Origin: Nonlabens sp. YIK11 | GTDB taxonomy: Bacteria > Bacteroidota > Bacteroidia > Flavobacteriales > Flavobacteriaceae | Reading direction: 5' to 3' | Length of the DNA: 64,000 nt | Assembly (NCBI RefSeq): GCF_001413925.1 | Contig: NZ_LBMJ01000001.1 | Span: 1,197,001 to 1,261,000 of the forward strand | Part shown: in pieces, positions 44,879-54,740 of the stretch | Layout: every line of letters starts with the position of its first letter | How positions within the stretch are numbered: the first letter of the stretch is position 1 | Notes under the pieces: model-generated | The model's database searches: none | What the model was told of the DNA's origin: nothing | The model's input: the letters and a program-made list of their open reading frames with translations, nothing else | Position numbers and translations under genes: made by a program

Positions 44879-47236
44879 TTATTGATCAACTGGAGCTTGC
44901 TCCTGAACTGGTTCTGGAAAGGATAAGCTATCCACGAGCACACTGTCCACCACGATAGGCGGATTTCTCAACAATGAGTCCTTGATCCTCAAACCTTCCA
45001 GATAAGTGCTGTCGGTTTTGTAATAATTGGTCGCCTCTGACGCTACTTGGTCAGTAAATGGTGGACATGGAAAATAGGGTCTGGCGTATTCGAAGTTGGT
45101 CAACATAGGACGTCTCCAACTGCTCAAACTCTTGAACATGGATGCGACCATAGGCATGGCTGTATTAGCACCGCTACCCATATAGGTTTTCTCAAAATGC
45201 ACTCGTTTGTCGCGAGCACCTACCCAAGATCCTATTACGATCTCTGGTGAGGCACCTATAAACCAGCCATCACCATTATTTTGAGTGGTTCCAGTCTTGC
45301 CAATGATATTATATGGGATTTCCCATCTACTAAATCCTGCTCCGGTTCCTTCAGTCAGGACCTCGCCCATCATTTGTTGCAATTCTTTGATGCTGGCTAC
45401 AGACGCCACGCCGCCATCATATTTTGGTTTTGCTTCATAAAGAACCGTTCCCTGTTGGTCTGTGATGCGCTGGATCATATAGGGATTTACCTTGTTGCCA
45501 CCATTGGAAATGCTGGCGTAAGCCATGACCATTTCCATCAAACTTATGTTTGCCGTTCCCAGAACAATGGATGGCACCTCTGGAATCTCTGACGTGATAC
45601 CCATTTTGCGCGCCTTTTCTATCGTGTTATCCACGCCTACCTGCAGTTGTAACGCCGCAGAAACCGTGTTCACACTATTTGTCAAAGCACCATGCAAACT
45701 GTAGCTGCCACCATAGCCGCCGCTACTGTTTTTAGGCTGCCAGTCCTCGTATTTGCTGTAGGTGCGTAAGGAGTTATCATAATAATCACAAGGATCAATA
45801 CCTTGGTCCAGTGCCGTTAAATACGTGATAGGTTTAAATGTGGATCCTACCTGGTTCTTTGCCTTGATGTTGTCTATTTGTGAGAACCCATAATCAATAC
45901 CACCTAGATAACCCAGTATGGCACCGCTGCGAGAGTTCATGGCGAGAATGCCCGTATGCAACCTAACGATGGAGCTAATGATGCTGTCTTCGACTGTTTG
46001 CTGTCTTGGTTCAAAGCCTTTACCTATTTCCCAGTATTTACGGCTTTTAGAGGTTTTCCAGTAGTCCATGATCTGCTCATCAGTCATTCCATTTTCTTTC
46101 ATCTGGATGATTTTGGGCTGGATGGCCATGAGGTTAGCAATGAAGGCTTCCTTACCACCATCAGTGGTTTTACTGGTCCAGTGTTGGTCCATGAGTTTTT
46201 GCAGGCGCACCATGTTGCGTTCCATGGTTTGTTCTGCATACTTCTGGATGTTGGGTTGTAATGTGGTGTAAATCTGTAGACCGTCGATTTCTAGATCATA
46301 GATGCCGCCATCGGGATCTGGGTTTTCTGCAGCCCAGTTGTTGAACTCGGTGCGTATGTATTCTTTGTAGTAACCCGATAGGGAAGAGTTTTTCTCTGGC
46401 GGACTGTACTTAAGGGAGATTTCGGTTTTTGCTGCGTCTGCTTCTTCTTGGGTAATCGCATTATTTTTTACCATTTGCTGCAGGACGACATTGCGGCGAT
46501 TGGTAGAATTCTGCGGATTCTTCCTCGGGTTGTAATACGATGGCGCTTTCAAAACACCAACGAGCGTTGCGCATTCTGATAAATTAAGCTGATCTGGAGA
46601 CTTACTGAAAAAGCGCTGGGCAGCCTTTTCTATACCGTACAGATTCTCACCAAAGGACACCGTGTTGAAATAGAGTAGGAGCAGTTCTTCTTTAGAATAA
46701 ATCGATTCCAATCGTTTGGCGATGATCACCTCACGCATTTTGTTGATAGGCGTGCTCAATAGCCAGAGATCTTTTCTCCCAAAGACGTTTTTCGCAATTT
46801 GCTGTGTGATCGTACTGCCGCCACCTTTTCCCTGTTGCATCAAGATGGACTTGACAAACACACGACCATAGCTCCTATAATCAATTCCAGAGTGTTCATA
46901 GAAACGCACATCCTCAGTCGCAACTAGTGCTTGAACCAGATAGGGATTGAGCTGGGTAGAGTCAATGTTGCTGCGGTTTTGCAGGTAGAAATAGGCAATG
47001 GGCTTCTTATCACTTCCATAAACCGTTGAGGTTACGGGATTTTCAAGTTTGGCTAGTTCATTCGAGTTGGGAACATGCCCAAAAGCGCCAGCCCAAGTCC
47101 CCAAAAATAGCAATACCACAAAGGAAACACCCGCAAGAAAAACCCACCCTAAAGATTTGAAAGGATGTTTTTTGATATAACGCAATATCTGCTGCAAGAA
47201 GCCAGCTTGTTGATCATTACTTACGCTTTGGGCCAT
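44879..47236 (-). CDS. Class A penicillin-binding protein (PBP1A type)
   Basis: 785 residues. One N-terminal membrane helix (about 33-55), glycosyltransferase GT51 domain (about 75-250) with EDVRFYEHSGIDYRS, QGKGGGSTITQQIAKN, and a transpeptidase domain (about 400-700) with STFK near 479, a serine-asparagine motif (NSVN) and KTGTTQNNGDG near 660. Makes and cross-links glycan strands. The TACCTTTG box (47305-47312, minus strand) is 69 bases upstream. Confidence 0.96.
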   Translation of the reverse strand: MAQSVSNDQQAGFLQQILRYIKKHPFKSLGWVFLAGVSFVVLLFLGTWAGAFGHVPNSNELAKLENPVTSTVYGSDKKPIAYFYLQNRSNIDSTQLNPYLVQALVATEDVRFYEHSGIDYRSYGRVFVKSILMQQGKGGGSTITQQIAKNVFGRKDLWLLSTPINKMREVIIAKRLESIYSKEELLLLYFNTVSFGENLYGIEKAAQRFFSKSPDQLNLSECATLVGVLKAPSYYNPRKNPQNSTNRRNVVLQQMVKNNAITQEEADAAKTEISLKYSPPEKNSSLSGYYKEYIRTEFNNWAAENPDPDGGIYDLEIDGLQIYTTLQPNIQKYAEQTMERNMVRLQKLMDQHWTSKTTDGGKEAFIANLMAIQPKIIQMKENGMTDEQIMDYWKTSKSRKYWEIGKGFEPRQQTVEDSIISSIVRLHTGILAMNSRSGAILGYLGGIDYGFSQIDNIKAKNQVGSTFKPITYLTALDQGIDPCDYYDNSLRTYSKYEDWQPKNSSGGYGGSYSLHGALTNSVNTVSAALQLQVGVDNTIEKARKMGITSEIPEVPSIVLGTANISLMEMVMAYASISNGGNKVNPYMIQRITDQQGTVLYEAKPKYDGGVASVASIKELQQMMGEVLTEGTGAGFSRWEIPYNIIGKTGTTQNNGDGWFIGASPEIVIGSWVGARDKRVHFEKTYMGSGANTAMPMVASMFKSLSSWRRPMLTNFEYARPYFPCPPFTDQVASEATNYYKTDSTYLEGLRIKDSLLRNPPIVVDSVLVDSLSFPEPVQEQAPVDQ

Positions 47237-47304
47237 AGGGTCGTATTGTTATTGACAATGAATTGATCTTCCCAAGATAAAATTTAATCACGCAATTTAT
47301 AGTG

Positions 47305-47312
47305 CAAAGGTA
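47305..47312 (-). promoter_or_regulatory. TAnnTTTG -7 box for the PBP1A gene
   Basis: TACCTTTG on the minus strand, 68 bases before the start codon. Confidence 0.5.
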
Positions 47313-47361
47313 ATTTTAAATCATCTGCGCCGGTTATGTGTATGAAAGTTAGATGGCAGTT

Positions 47362-47377
47362 CGCTTTCGCGAAAGCG
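47362..47377. repeat. Palindrome CGCTTTCGCGAAAGCG, copy 16 (intergenic)
   Basis: Perfect copy, symmetry extends to 24 bp (47358-47381), upstream of both flanking genes. Confidence 0.95.
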
Positions 47378-47481
47378 AACTAATCCAACATCAAACCTGG
47401 AAAGGTCAGGCAAGGTTGCTCCAGGTCAGACTATGGTCGTTGGTCTTTAATCGATTCAATTGTTAGCATCCTATTAACGCA

Positions 47482-48150
47482 ATGCTAGATGTCATGTTTG
47501 TGAATCAGATTATCTTTGCCGGCATTATGGGAGATTTTGTAATACTTGATGTCTGGGCATTTGCCATTAGTGTGTTCACTGGTTTATTTGCGATCACAAA
47601 TCCTATTGCTAATGTGCCTGTTTTTCTAGGCTTGACTGAAGGTGCCGGCCGCGTAGAGAAACACAGGATCAACAAGAAGGCAACGTTCACAGCTTTTATG
47701 ATCATCCTACTGTTTACGGTATTGGGTAAATTTATTTTTGACTTCTTTGGGATTACCATACCGGCGTTTAAGATTACTGGTGGACTACTTATTTTCTATG
47801 CAGGTTTTAGAATGCTGCAATCCAAAAAGTCCAATTTAAAAACCTTGGAGCAAGTTGATGTGGATGAAAACATCGCGATATCACCGCTTGCCATTCCCTT
47901 GATCGCTGGTCCTGGTACCATTGTAACGACCATGAACTTTGTAACAGATGCCTCTTATCTATATATAGGTATCGTCATTGCCATTGCGGCCTTGATCTGC
48001 TGGATGAATTATCTGGCTTTTAACTACAGTACCTTCATCGTAGAGAAGATAGGAAACAACGTGATCACCGTTATAGGTAAAATCATGGGATTAATTATCG
48101 CTATCATAGGAACAACTATGGTGGTGGATGGATTGAAACTCGCTTTTTAA
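47482..48150 (+). CDS. MarC family membrane protein
   Basis: 222 residues, six membrane helices. Signature segments GLFAITNPIANVPVFLGLTEG, GGLLIFYAGFRML and ISPLAIPLIAGPGTIVTTM. The function of MarC is not settled (amino-acid export has been suggested). The start is uncertain: ATG at 47482 or at 47527 (MGDFVILDVW). Confidence 0.93.
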   Translation: MLDVMFVNQIIFAGIMGDFVILDVWAFAISVFTGLFAITNPIANVPVFLGLTEGAGRVEKHRINKKATFTAFMIILLFTVLGKFIFDFFGITIPAFKITGGLLIFYAGFRMLQSKKSNLKTLEQVDVDENIAISPLAIPLIAGPGTIVTTMNFVTDASYLYIGIVIAIAALICWMNYLAFNYSTFIVEKIGNNVITVIGKIMGLIIAIIGTTMVVDGLKLAF

Positions 48151-48230
48151 TATTGGTCTAGTTCCTTTATACTTATATTTAAGATTAGTAATCAGATGAT
48201 TATGTTCACAGGTAAGTTTTAATAATATCC

Positions 48231-48629
48231 ATGAAGCCTATAAACTACATTGACCTAGGTTATGCTGAAATTTTCATATTTCAGGATTATTTGATCAATC
48301 AAATCAAGGATGGCGTGACCGTGAGCATGGAGCACGTTCGTGTATTGCGCGATATCATTGAGGACAACTTTGAAGGTCGCAATCTAGTTTACATCTCAAA
48401 TAGGGTAGGCTCTTACTCAGTTGATCCTTTGGTCTATCCACAGGTGACGTTAATTGATAACTTGTTGGGTATGGCGATTATCACAGATAATGTTTTACAC
48501 GAGAAAAGTGTTCAATTTGAGCAATTGTTTTATAAGAGAGAACTGAAAGTATTCAAGACCTTTGAAGATAGCATCGCATGGGCTGCTGGGCTAGTTAGAA
48601 AAGCAAAAGAAGCCGCGCGGTTAGAATAG
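48231..48629 (+). CDS. Hypothetical cytoplasmic protein (STAS/SpoIIAA-like shape)
   Basis: 132 residues, no signal or membrane segment. Alternating strands and helices (NLVYISNRVGSYSVDPLVY, LLGMAIITDN, LKVFKTFEDSIAWAAGLV) look like the small alpha/beta fold of flavobacterial SpoIIAA/STAS-like proteins, in which the tail binds a helix. A related role is only a guess. Confidence 0.8.
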   Translation: MKPINYIDLGYAEIFIFQDYLINQIKDGVTVSMEHVRVLRDIIEDNFEGRNLVYISNRVGSYSVDPLVYPQVTLIDNLLGMAIITDNVLHEKSVQFEQLFYKRELKVFKTFEDSIAWAAGLVRKAKEAARLE

Positions 48630-48657
48630 AGAACTTCTATCAACGCTATAAAAAATA

Positions 48658-48694
48658 AAAAAACCGCTATTCATCCTTAGAATAGCGGTTTTTT
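48658..48694. terminator. Bidirectional terminator
   Basis: Stem AAAACCGCTATT / AATAGCGGTTTT with A-run before and T-run after, between two convergent genes. Confidence 0.9.
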
Positions 48695-48711
48695 AGTGGA
48701 TTGTTTTTCTA

Positions 48712-51700
48712 TCAATCCTCTTTTTCTACCACCAGATAATCCAGTTTCAAAGCGTTGAATTTACTATTGAATTCTTTTATGTCACTATCCAGAACCTCGT
48801 TGAATTTATTCAATTCAGCTTCAATTTGAGCACTAAGCTCGTTCTTCACAGCAATGTCTTGTGCTGTTGGGGCAAAATCGCCCATGGTGACCAATGCATT
48901 AAGGTGCGCCAGTTTGTTAGTCAATTTGATAGGGAAGTTTAATGGATCTTGACCACTGCGGTTTTGTGTTTGATACAATGCCTTTTCAACTTCTTCAAAT
49001 TTTGTTTTCATAGAATCGGCTAGAGTGACCATTTCTTTGATCCCTTCCACATCTCTATCGCCATAGACCGTCTTGAACGCAGATAGTTTCTTATTAAAGT
49101 CCCTAATATTCTTGATGGATTTGTGAGCCTTGTCTACCGTTTCATTCACCTCACTTACAAATTCAAATTGCGCCTTCATATCTGCCACGGTAGCCTCGCT
49201 AATTGGAGTGCGCTTGATAACGATAGGTTGCGTTTGTGTTTCACCGTTGACTTCAAGTTCCACGGTATAGTTTCCAGGTACAGCTTTGGGTCCTGAAAGA
49301 TCTGCCCACCATAGAATCATGCCGTCCAACTCTTCGGCACCGTCGTATTGAGTGTCCCAATTAAAGGCGTTAGCGCCAGTTTCTGGTTTCAGCTTATTCT
49401 TTTTGGAATAGGTAGCGTATTCCTTGATCAGCTTTTTATTGGCGTCCATAAAACGTAAAGCAACACTGTCTTTCTCCTTGAACTCAGGCAGGTAATAATG
49501 AACTTGTACGCCAGCAGGATGATTGGTTCCAGCGGTCAATGAGCTGCGACCACCACGACCGTCCATGCGGTAGGATTCTTTAGGTTTAAACAGCTTTACT
49601 TTTTCAGGAAGGCTTGAGGTATTACGCTTTCGCGAAAGCGGACTCATTTCCAAACCTTGACGCACCATGGAAAGATCATCATGGATCCACAAACTGCGAC
49701 CCTGTGTGGCGATGATCAGGTTGTCGTCTTTAACGGCAAGATCTGTAACAGGTACGATAGGTAAATTCATTTGGAAGGATTTCCAGGTGTTACCATCATC
49801 GCTGCTTATGTACAAGCCTGTTTCAGTTCCTGCATATAACAAGCCCTGTTGTTCCTTGTCTTCTCGTACGACTCGTGTAAAATGCTCTGCAGGAATACCG
49901 TTGGTTATTTTTTTCCATGATTTTCCATAGTCCTCGGTTTTAAATAAATAGGGCTCAAAGTCTCCCAATTTATACCTAGTAGCAGCGATGTAACAAACTG
50001 CAGGGTCAAAAGAACTAGGCTCTATACTATTGATTTGAGCCCATTCTGGTAGATTTTTAGGGGTGATGTTGCTCCAATTTTCACCACCATCTTTGGACAA
50101 GTGCACTAGGCCATCATCACTTCCTACCCAAAGTTCGCCTTGGTTGATGGGAGATTCTGCTGCCGCAAAAATCGTACAGTAGTATTCCACACTGGTATTA
50201 TCCTGCGTGATAGGTCCACCACTGGAAACCAGTTTAGTAGGGTCATTTCTCGTCAAATCTGGCGAAATCGTTTCCCAGCTTTGGCCTTCATTACTGGTGA
50301 CATGAACATTATTCGAGAATGCATACAATTTATTGTCACCGTGCTTGGAAATGAAGATGGGAAAATTCCATTGGAAACGGTATTTCATGTCTTCGGCACC
50401 ATGACCCATAGGGTTGTCTGGCCAGACGTTGATACCACGCTGTGACTTGGTGGCGTGATTATATCGGGTTAGGAAACCACCATAACTACCACCATACACA
50501 ATGTCATTGTTATTGGGGTCAACTGCAATATGTGCGCTCTCGCCACCTGCCGTTCCTTCCCAATCGGTTTCTGTGATGGAGCCACCAGTCGTGCGATGTG
50601 GTATTCTAATCGTACCATTATCCTGTTGTGCTACATAAATTCTATAAGGGAACGAATTATCTGTGGTCACTCTATAGTACTGTGCGGTTGGCTGATTGTG
50701 ATATGTCGACCAGGTCTCGCCACCATCATAAGTGACCTGTGCGCCACCATCGTCACCCATGATCATACGTTGTGGATCTTCAGGTGCGATCCATAAGTCG
50801 TGGTGATCGCCATGTGGCGCTCTACCGCTGGTAAAGTTGCGGCCGCCATCGGTACTTTTGTGGTAGGAAACGTTCACGACATAGACTGCATCTTCATCTT
50901 GAGTATCAGCATAGATTCTGGTGTAGTACCAGGCACGTTGTCTCAAGCTGCGATCGTCATTCGTTTTAGTCCAGGTGAGTCCAGCATCATTACTTCTATA
51001 AACACCACCTTGATCCTTATTCTCGACGATAGCATAAAGACGGTCAGAATTCACCGCAGAAACAGTGATTCCCATGATTCCTAAAGTGCCTTTTGCAAAG
51101 CCTTCATTGTTGGAGATTTCTGTCCAGGTTTCTCCATAGTCCGTACTTTTCCATAAGGCACTGCCATCGCCACCACTGCTCAAACTATAAGGCGTACGTT
51201 GAACTCTCCAAGTAGATGCGTATAAATTACGGGCATTGCTAGGGTCGATAATTAAATCTACCGCACCAGCCAGTTCGTTGGTATACAAGGTTTTTTTCCA
51301 GGTTTTACCGCCATCAGTGGATTTATAGACACCGCGATCAGTAGATTCCTTATAGATATTACCCAGCACTGCTGCATAAACGATATCAGGATTATCTGGA
51401 TCAATCGCAATTCGTGGTACGTGACGACTTTCAGGCAATCCAGCTTGAGTCCAGCTTTTCCCAGCATCAACAGATTTCCAGATACCGTAACCACTGGAGA
51501 CATTACCGCGTACCGTTTTCTCGCCGCCACCTACATAAATCACATTGTGATCGCTGGGCGCCACACTTACCGCACCTATACTACCGCCAAAATATCCATC
51601 AGATATATTGCTCCACGTGCGACCACCATCAGTAGTTTTCCACACGCCGCCGCCAGTGCCTCCAAAGTAAAAAAGGTTGGGTTTTCCAGGAACACCAGTT

Positions 51701-51855
51701 ACCGCTGCACTTCGTCCACCTCGAAATGGCCCCAAAAGACGAAACTCTTGGGATTCATAATATTTTTGAGCCTCTGGTGGTTCTGGAAGTTGTTGGGAGT
51801 TCGCTTTCGCGAAAGCGAAAAAACAAAGGACAGCAATTGCATAATATATCTTCAT
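48712..51855 (-). CDS. Secreted BNR/VPS10-like repeat protein
   Basis: 1047 residues. Signal peptide with palindrome-coded AFAKA (residues 14-18), then two seven-bladed beta propellers full of Asp boxes (KTTDGGRTW, KSVDAGKSW, KSTDGGKTW, KSTDYGETW, LSKDGGENW, SSDDGNTW). The last 250 residues form a beta-rich and helical tail (AEVNETVDKAHKSIKN-like). Such proteins are often called glycosyl hydrolases, but no sialidase active-site set is visible, so a binding or structural role is as likely. No type IX C-terminal sorting domain was seen. Confidence 0.92.
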   Translation of the reverse strand: MKIYYAIAVLCFFAFAKANSQQLPEPPEAQKYYESQEFRLLGPFRGGRSAAVTGVPGKPNLFYFGGTGGGVWKTTDGGRTWSNISDGYFGGSIGAVSVAPSDHNVIYVGGGEKTVRGNVSSGYGIWKSVDAGKSWTQAGLPESRHVPRIAIDPDNPDIVYAAVLGNIYKESTDRGVYKSTDGGKTWKKTLYTNELAGAVDLIIDPSNARNLYASTWRVQRTPYSLSSGGDGSALWKSTDYGETWTEISNNEGFAKGTLGIMGITVSAVNSDRLYAIVENKDQGGVYRSNDAGLTWTKTNDDRSLRQRAWYYTRIYADTQDEDAVYVVNVSYHKSTDGGRNFTSGRAPHGDHHDLWIAPEDPQRMIMGDDGGAQVTYDGGETWSTYHNQPTAQYYRVTTDNSFPYRIYVAQQDNGTIRIPHRTTGGSITETDWEGTAGGESAHIAVDPNNNDIVYGGSYGGFLTRYNHATKSQRGINVWPDNPMGHGAEDMKYRFQWNFPIFISKHGDNKLYAFSNNVHVTSNEGQSWETISPDLTRNDPTKLVSSGGPITQDNTSVEYYCTIFAAAESPINQGELWVGSDDGLVHLSKDGGENWSNITPKNLPEWAQINSIEPSSFDPAVCYIAATRYKLGDFEPYLFKTEDYGKSWKKITNGIPAEHFTRVVREDKEQQGLLYAGTETGLYISSDDGNTWKSFQMNLPIVPVTDLAVKDDNLIIATQGRSLWIHDDLSMVRQGLEMSPLSRKRNTSSLPEKVKLFKPKESYRMDGRGGRSSLTAGTNHPAGVQVHYYLPEFKEKDSVALRFMDANKKLIKEYATYSKKNKLKPETGANAFNWDTQYDGAEELDGMILWWADLSGPKAVPGNYTVELEVNGETQTQPIVIKRTPISEATVADMKAQFEFVSEVNETVDKAHKSIKNIRDFNKKLSAFKTVYGDRDVEGIKEMVTLADSMKTKFEEVEKALYQTQNRSGQDPLNFPIKLTNKLAHLNALVTMGDFAPTAQDIAVKNELSAQIEAELNKFNEVLDSDIKEFNSKFNALKLDYLVVEKED
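49625..49640. repeat. Palindrome CGCTTTCGCGAAAGCG, copy 17 (coding)
   Basis: Perfect copy inside the BNR gene, read on the minus strand as LSRKR (SPLSRKRN) in the linker after the propellers. Confidence 0.95.
51802..51817. repeat. Palindrome CGCTTTCGCGAAAGCG, copy 18 (coding)
   Basis: Perfect copy in the BNR protein's signal peptide, read as AFAKA (FFAFAKANS). Confidence 0.95.
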
Positions 51856-51951
51856 GAATTCAAAATTTGAAATCTAAAGATAGCAAACAAGCGACGAATG
51901 GCGGAATCGCATCCAACTTCTATAAACCAGTGCCGAAGTGTGCCGAAAACA

Positions 51952-51984
51952 AATACGGTCAGTTTATTAGAAACTGACCGTATT
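51952..51984 (-). terminator. Terminator of the cyanophycin synthetase gene
   Basis: Perfect 14 bp stem AATACGGTCAGTTT / AAACTGACCGTATT with a 5-base loop, 24 bases past the cphA stop codon. T-run is short on either side, so efficiency is unknown. Confidence 0.75.
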
Positions 51985-52007
51985 GTGAATTTCAAGAAAG
52001 TCTTAGT

Positions 52008-54650
52008 CTAGTTTTTCTGGGCATACTGCGCCTCGCCATTGGCCTCTTTTTCCCTTAAGGAAGAAACGAGATTCACGGCGTCTGGAACCACATCGCTGCA
52101 ACACACAATCAAGCTGCCGTGTCTTGCATTTTCTACCGCGTGCATGATGGCTTTTTGTTCTGACGGAATGACCGTGATTTTGATATTGGGATCTTTTTGC
52201 TTGATGCCATCTTCCAACATTTTTATCAATTCTTCTTCGGTTTTACCGCGCAGTTGTTTGTCTTGACGTATAATGATTTCATCAAACATTTCGGCAGCAA
52301 TGGCGCCCATTTCATTATTATCTTCTACACGACGATCGCCTATTCCTGCTATGATTCCAACTTTATAGGTGTCTTCAAAACTGTCCGTGAAATTTTTTAA
52401 TGCGTGCATTCCTGCGGGATTGTGGGCATAATCCAGAAGCATGTTGAAGTTCTTGAATTTGAACATGTTCAAACGTCCTGGCGTGGTCTGCGCAGATGGG
52501 ATAAAACTCTCCAGTGCGGCCTTCATATCCTCAATACTGATTCCCTGAACATTACCTGCGATCACGGCTGGCAAGATGTTTTTGATCATGAATTGGGCTT
52601 TGCCACCGTAGGTAAGTGGCACATCTTCTGCTTTGATGATGCGCATTTTCCACTGGCCTTTACATAGCGATATGTATCCGTTTTCATAGACGGCCGTGAT
52701 GCCGCCCAATTTTTGAAGTGCCTTGACTCGTGGATTATTTTCGTCCATAGAAAATAGAGCCACGTTACAATTGACATTGCGACGCATGTCATATACAAGA
52801 TCATCGTCTGCATTTAGAATCGCATATCCATCAGGCAATACAGTTTCTGGTATGACCGCCTTTACACGAGCCAATTGTTCAATGGTGTGTATTCCCTTAA
52901 GGCCTAGATGGTCTGCACTCACATTTGTTACTATGCCCACATTACATTTCTTGAAACCCAGTCCAGAGCGTAGCAATCCACCGCGTGCGCACTCTAAAAC
53001 GGCCAGGTTAACGGTAGGGTCGCGCAGTACAAACTCTGCACTTCCAGGACCGGTACAATCACCCTGCATAAGCAATCGGTTTTGTATGTAGACGCCATCA
53101 CTTGTGGTGTAGCCCACGCGATAGCCCTTGAACTTTGCCATGTGCGCAATCAAGCGACTGGTCGTGGTTTTACCATTAGTACCTGTGATGGCAATGATGG
53201 GAATGCGACCGGTATCGCCGTATAATGGAAATAGTTTGTCAACGACTGGCGCGGCTACATTACGTGGCAGTCCGGTAGTAGGAGCAAGGTGCATTCTAAA
53301 TCCTGGGCCGGCGTTTACTTCCAGTACGGCGCCTCCAGTTTCAGATAAAGGTTTGCTGATGTCTGTGGTCATGATATCTATACCGCAAATATCAAGATCT
53401 ATGATTTTTGAGATACGCTCTGCCATCGAGACGTTTGCTGGATGGACGATTTCGGTAACATCTTCTGCGGTGCCACCAGTGCTGAGGTTTGCGGTGTCTT
53501 TAAGAACCAGTCGCTCACCATCTGGCAAGACACTTTCCAGTGTGTATCCAGCTGCAGCAATAATGGTTTTGGTTAAAGCATTGATGCTTATCTGGGTCAG
53601 TACATTTTCATGTCCGTAACCACGCCGCGGATCCTTATTGACCTCGATGATTAGTTCCTCCACGGTGTCTTTACCATTTCCTATGACATGTGCAGGAGTT
53701 CTTTTCGCGGCAGCGACAAGAGTATTATTAATAACTAGTAGTCTGTAGTCTTCTCCAACGATCATCCTCTCTACAATGACCCTGCGGGAAACATCCCTAG
53801 CTTCATTAAAGGCCACCTTAGCTTCTTCCAGGCTGTTGATGTCGACCGTGATCCCACGACCGTGATTACCGTCAATAGGTTTGATCACACAAGGAAAGCC
53901 TACATAGTTACAGGTACTCTCCAGCGATTCCTCACGAGTGATGATCTCACCACGTGGCACGGGAACCTCGGCTTGTTGTAGCAGGTATTTGGTATCTTCT
54001 TTATCACAGGCCAGTTCTACACCTATACTGCTGGTCTCGCTGGTGACAGTGGCTTGTATTCTTTTTTGGTTGGCTCCATAGCCCAATTGACATAAGGAGT
54101 ATTTATTTAGTCTAATCCACGGTATGCCACGACTTTCTGCTTCTTCTACGATAGAACCGGTGCTGGGTCCCAAACGATTGGCTTCTCGTAATACTCGCAT
54201 CTCTTGAATATCTGGATCCAGATCATAGTCTTCTGCACTTATCAAGGCTTCGCAAATGCGTACGGCGGCCTTTGCGGCATAGCGTCCTACTTCTTCTTCC
54301 ATATAAGAGAACACTACGTTGTAGACTCCTTTTTCTCCATAATCACGTGTGCGTCCAAAACCGGTATCCATTCCAGCCATCGTCTGGATCTCTAGGGCGA
54401 TGTGTTCAATAACGTGACCCATCCAGGTACCTTCTTTGACACGCATGAAGAAACCGCCTTCACAACCTTCAGAACAGCGGTGAGAATACATTCCAGGAAA
54501 CATGGCTTCCAGTCGTTCACTAAAACCGGGAATCTTATTGGAAGGATAATCCTCCATTTTTTCCAGATCGAGAACCATGACAATTAGTTTGTGACGTCTT
54601 ATCGACCAATAGTTAGGTCCGCGCATGGCGTTGATCTCTCTGATTTTCAT
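52008..54650 (-). CDS. cphA: Cyanophycin synthetase
   Basis: 880 residues, the family length. N-terminal domain 1-160 (MRGPNYWSIRRHKLIVMVLDL; GHVIEHIALEIQTMAG), ATP-grasp domain about 215-480 (GRGITVDI, VEVNAGPGFRMH-like ending VLEVNAGPGF) that adds Arg or Asp, and a Mur-ligase-like domain from about 490 with [25 protein letters not shown] and LLDYAHNPAGMHAL. It builds the Asp/Arg storage polymer without ribosomes. Divergent from cphB with 90 bases between. Confidence 0.96.
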   Translation of the reverse strand: MKIREINAMRGPNYWSIRRHKLIVMVLDLEKMEDYPSNKIPGFSERLEAMFPGMYSHRCSEGCEGGFFMRVKEGTWMGHVIEHIALEIQTMAGMDTGFGRTRDYGEKGVYNVVFSYMEEEVGRYAAKAAVRICEALISAEDYDLDPDIQEMRVLREANRLGPSTGSIVEEAESRGIPWIRLNKYSLCQLGYGANQKRIQATVTSETSSIGVELACDKEDTKYLLQQAEVPVPRGEIITREESLESTCNYVGFPCVIKPIDGNHGRGITVDINSLEEAKVAFNEARDVSRRVIVERMIVGEDYRLLVINNTLVAAAKRTPAHVIGNGKDTVEELIIEVNKDPRRGYGHENVLTQISINALTKTIIAAAGYTLESVLPDGERLVLKDTANLSTGGTAEDVTEIVHPANVSMAERISKIIDLDICGIDIMTTDISKPLSETGGAVLEVNAGPGFRMHLAPTTGLPRNVAAPVVDKLFPLYGDTGRIPIIAITGTNGKTTTSRLIAHMAKFKGYRVGYTTSDGVYIQNRLLMQGDCTGPGSAEFVLRDPTVNLAVLECARGGLLRSGLGFKKCNVGIVTNVSADHLGLKGIHTIEQLARVKAVIPETVLPDGYAILNADDDLVYDMRRNVNCNVALFSMDENNPRVKALQKLGGITAVYENGYISLCKGQWKMRIIKAEDVPLTYGGKAQFMIKNILPAVIAGNVQGISIEDMKAALESFIPSAQTTPGRLNMFKFKNFNMLLDYAHNPAGMHALKNFTDSFEDTYKVGIIAGIGDRRVEDNNEMGAIAAEMFDEIIIRQDKQLRGKTEEELIKMLEDGIKQKDPNIKITVIPSEQKAIMHAVENARHGSLIVCCSDVVPDAVNLVSSLREKEANGEAQYAQKN

Positions 54651-54709
54651 ATAATCGGTTTAAGTTGGGATGAAAGCCTTTAAATGTAGGCCTTTCTATA
54701 GACAAATGG

Positions 54710-54717
54710 TATTTTTG
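54710..54717 (+). promoter_or_regulatory. TAnnTTTG -7 box for cphB
   Basis: TATTTTTG, 23 bases before the cphB ATG, in the 90-base divergent region shared with cphA. Confidence 0.6.
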
Positions 54718-54740
54718 TAGACGCAAAAAAGCATACAAAA

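Noticed and set aside
48712..51855. Sialidase
   Set aside because: Asp boxes are abundant, but the sialidase catalytic set (Arg triad, Tyr/Glu) was not seen.
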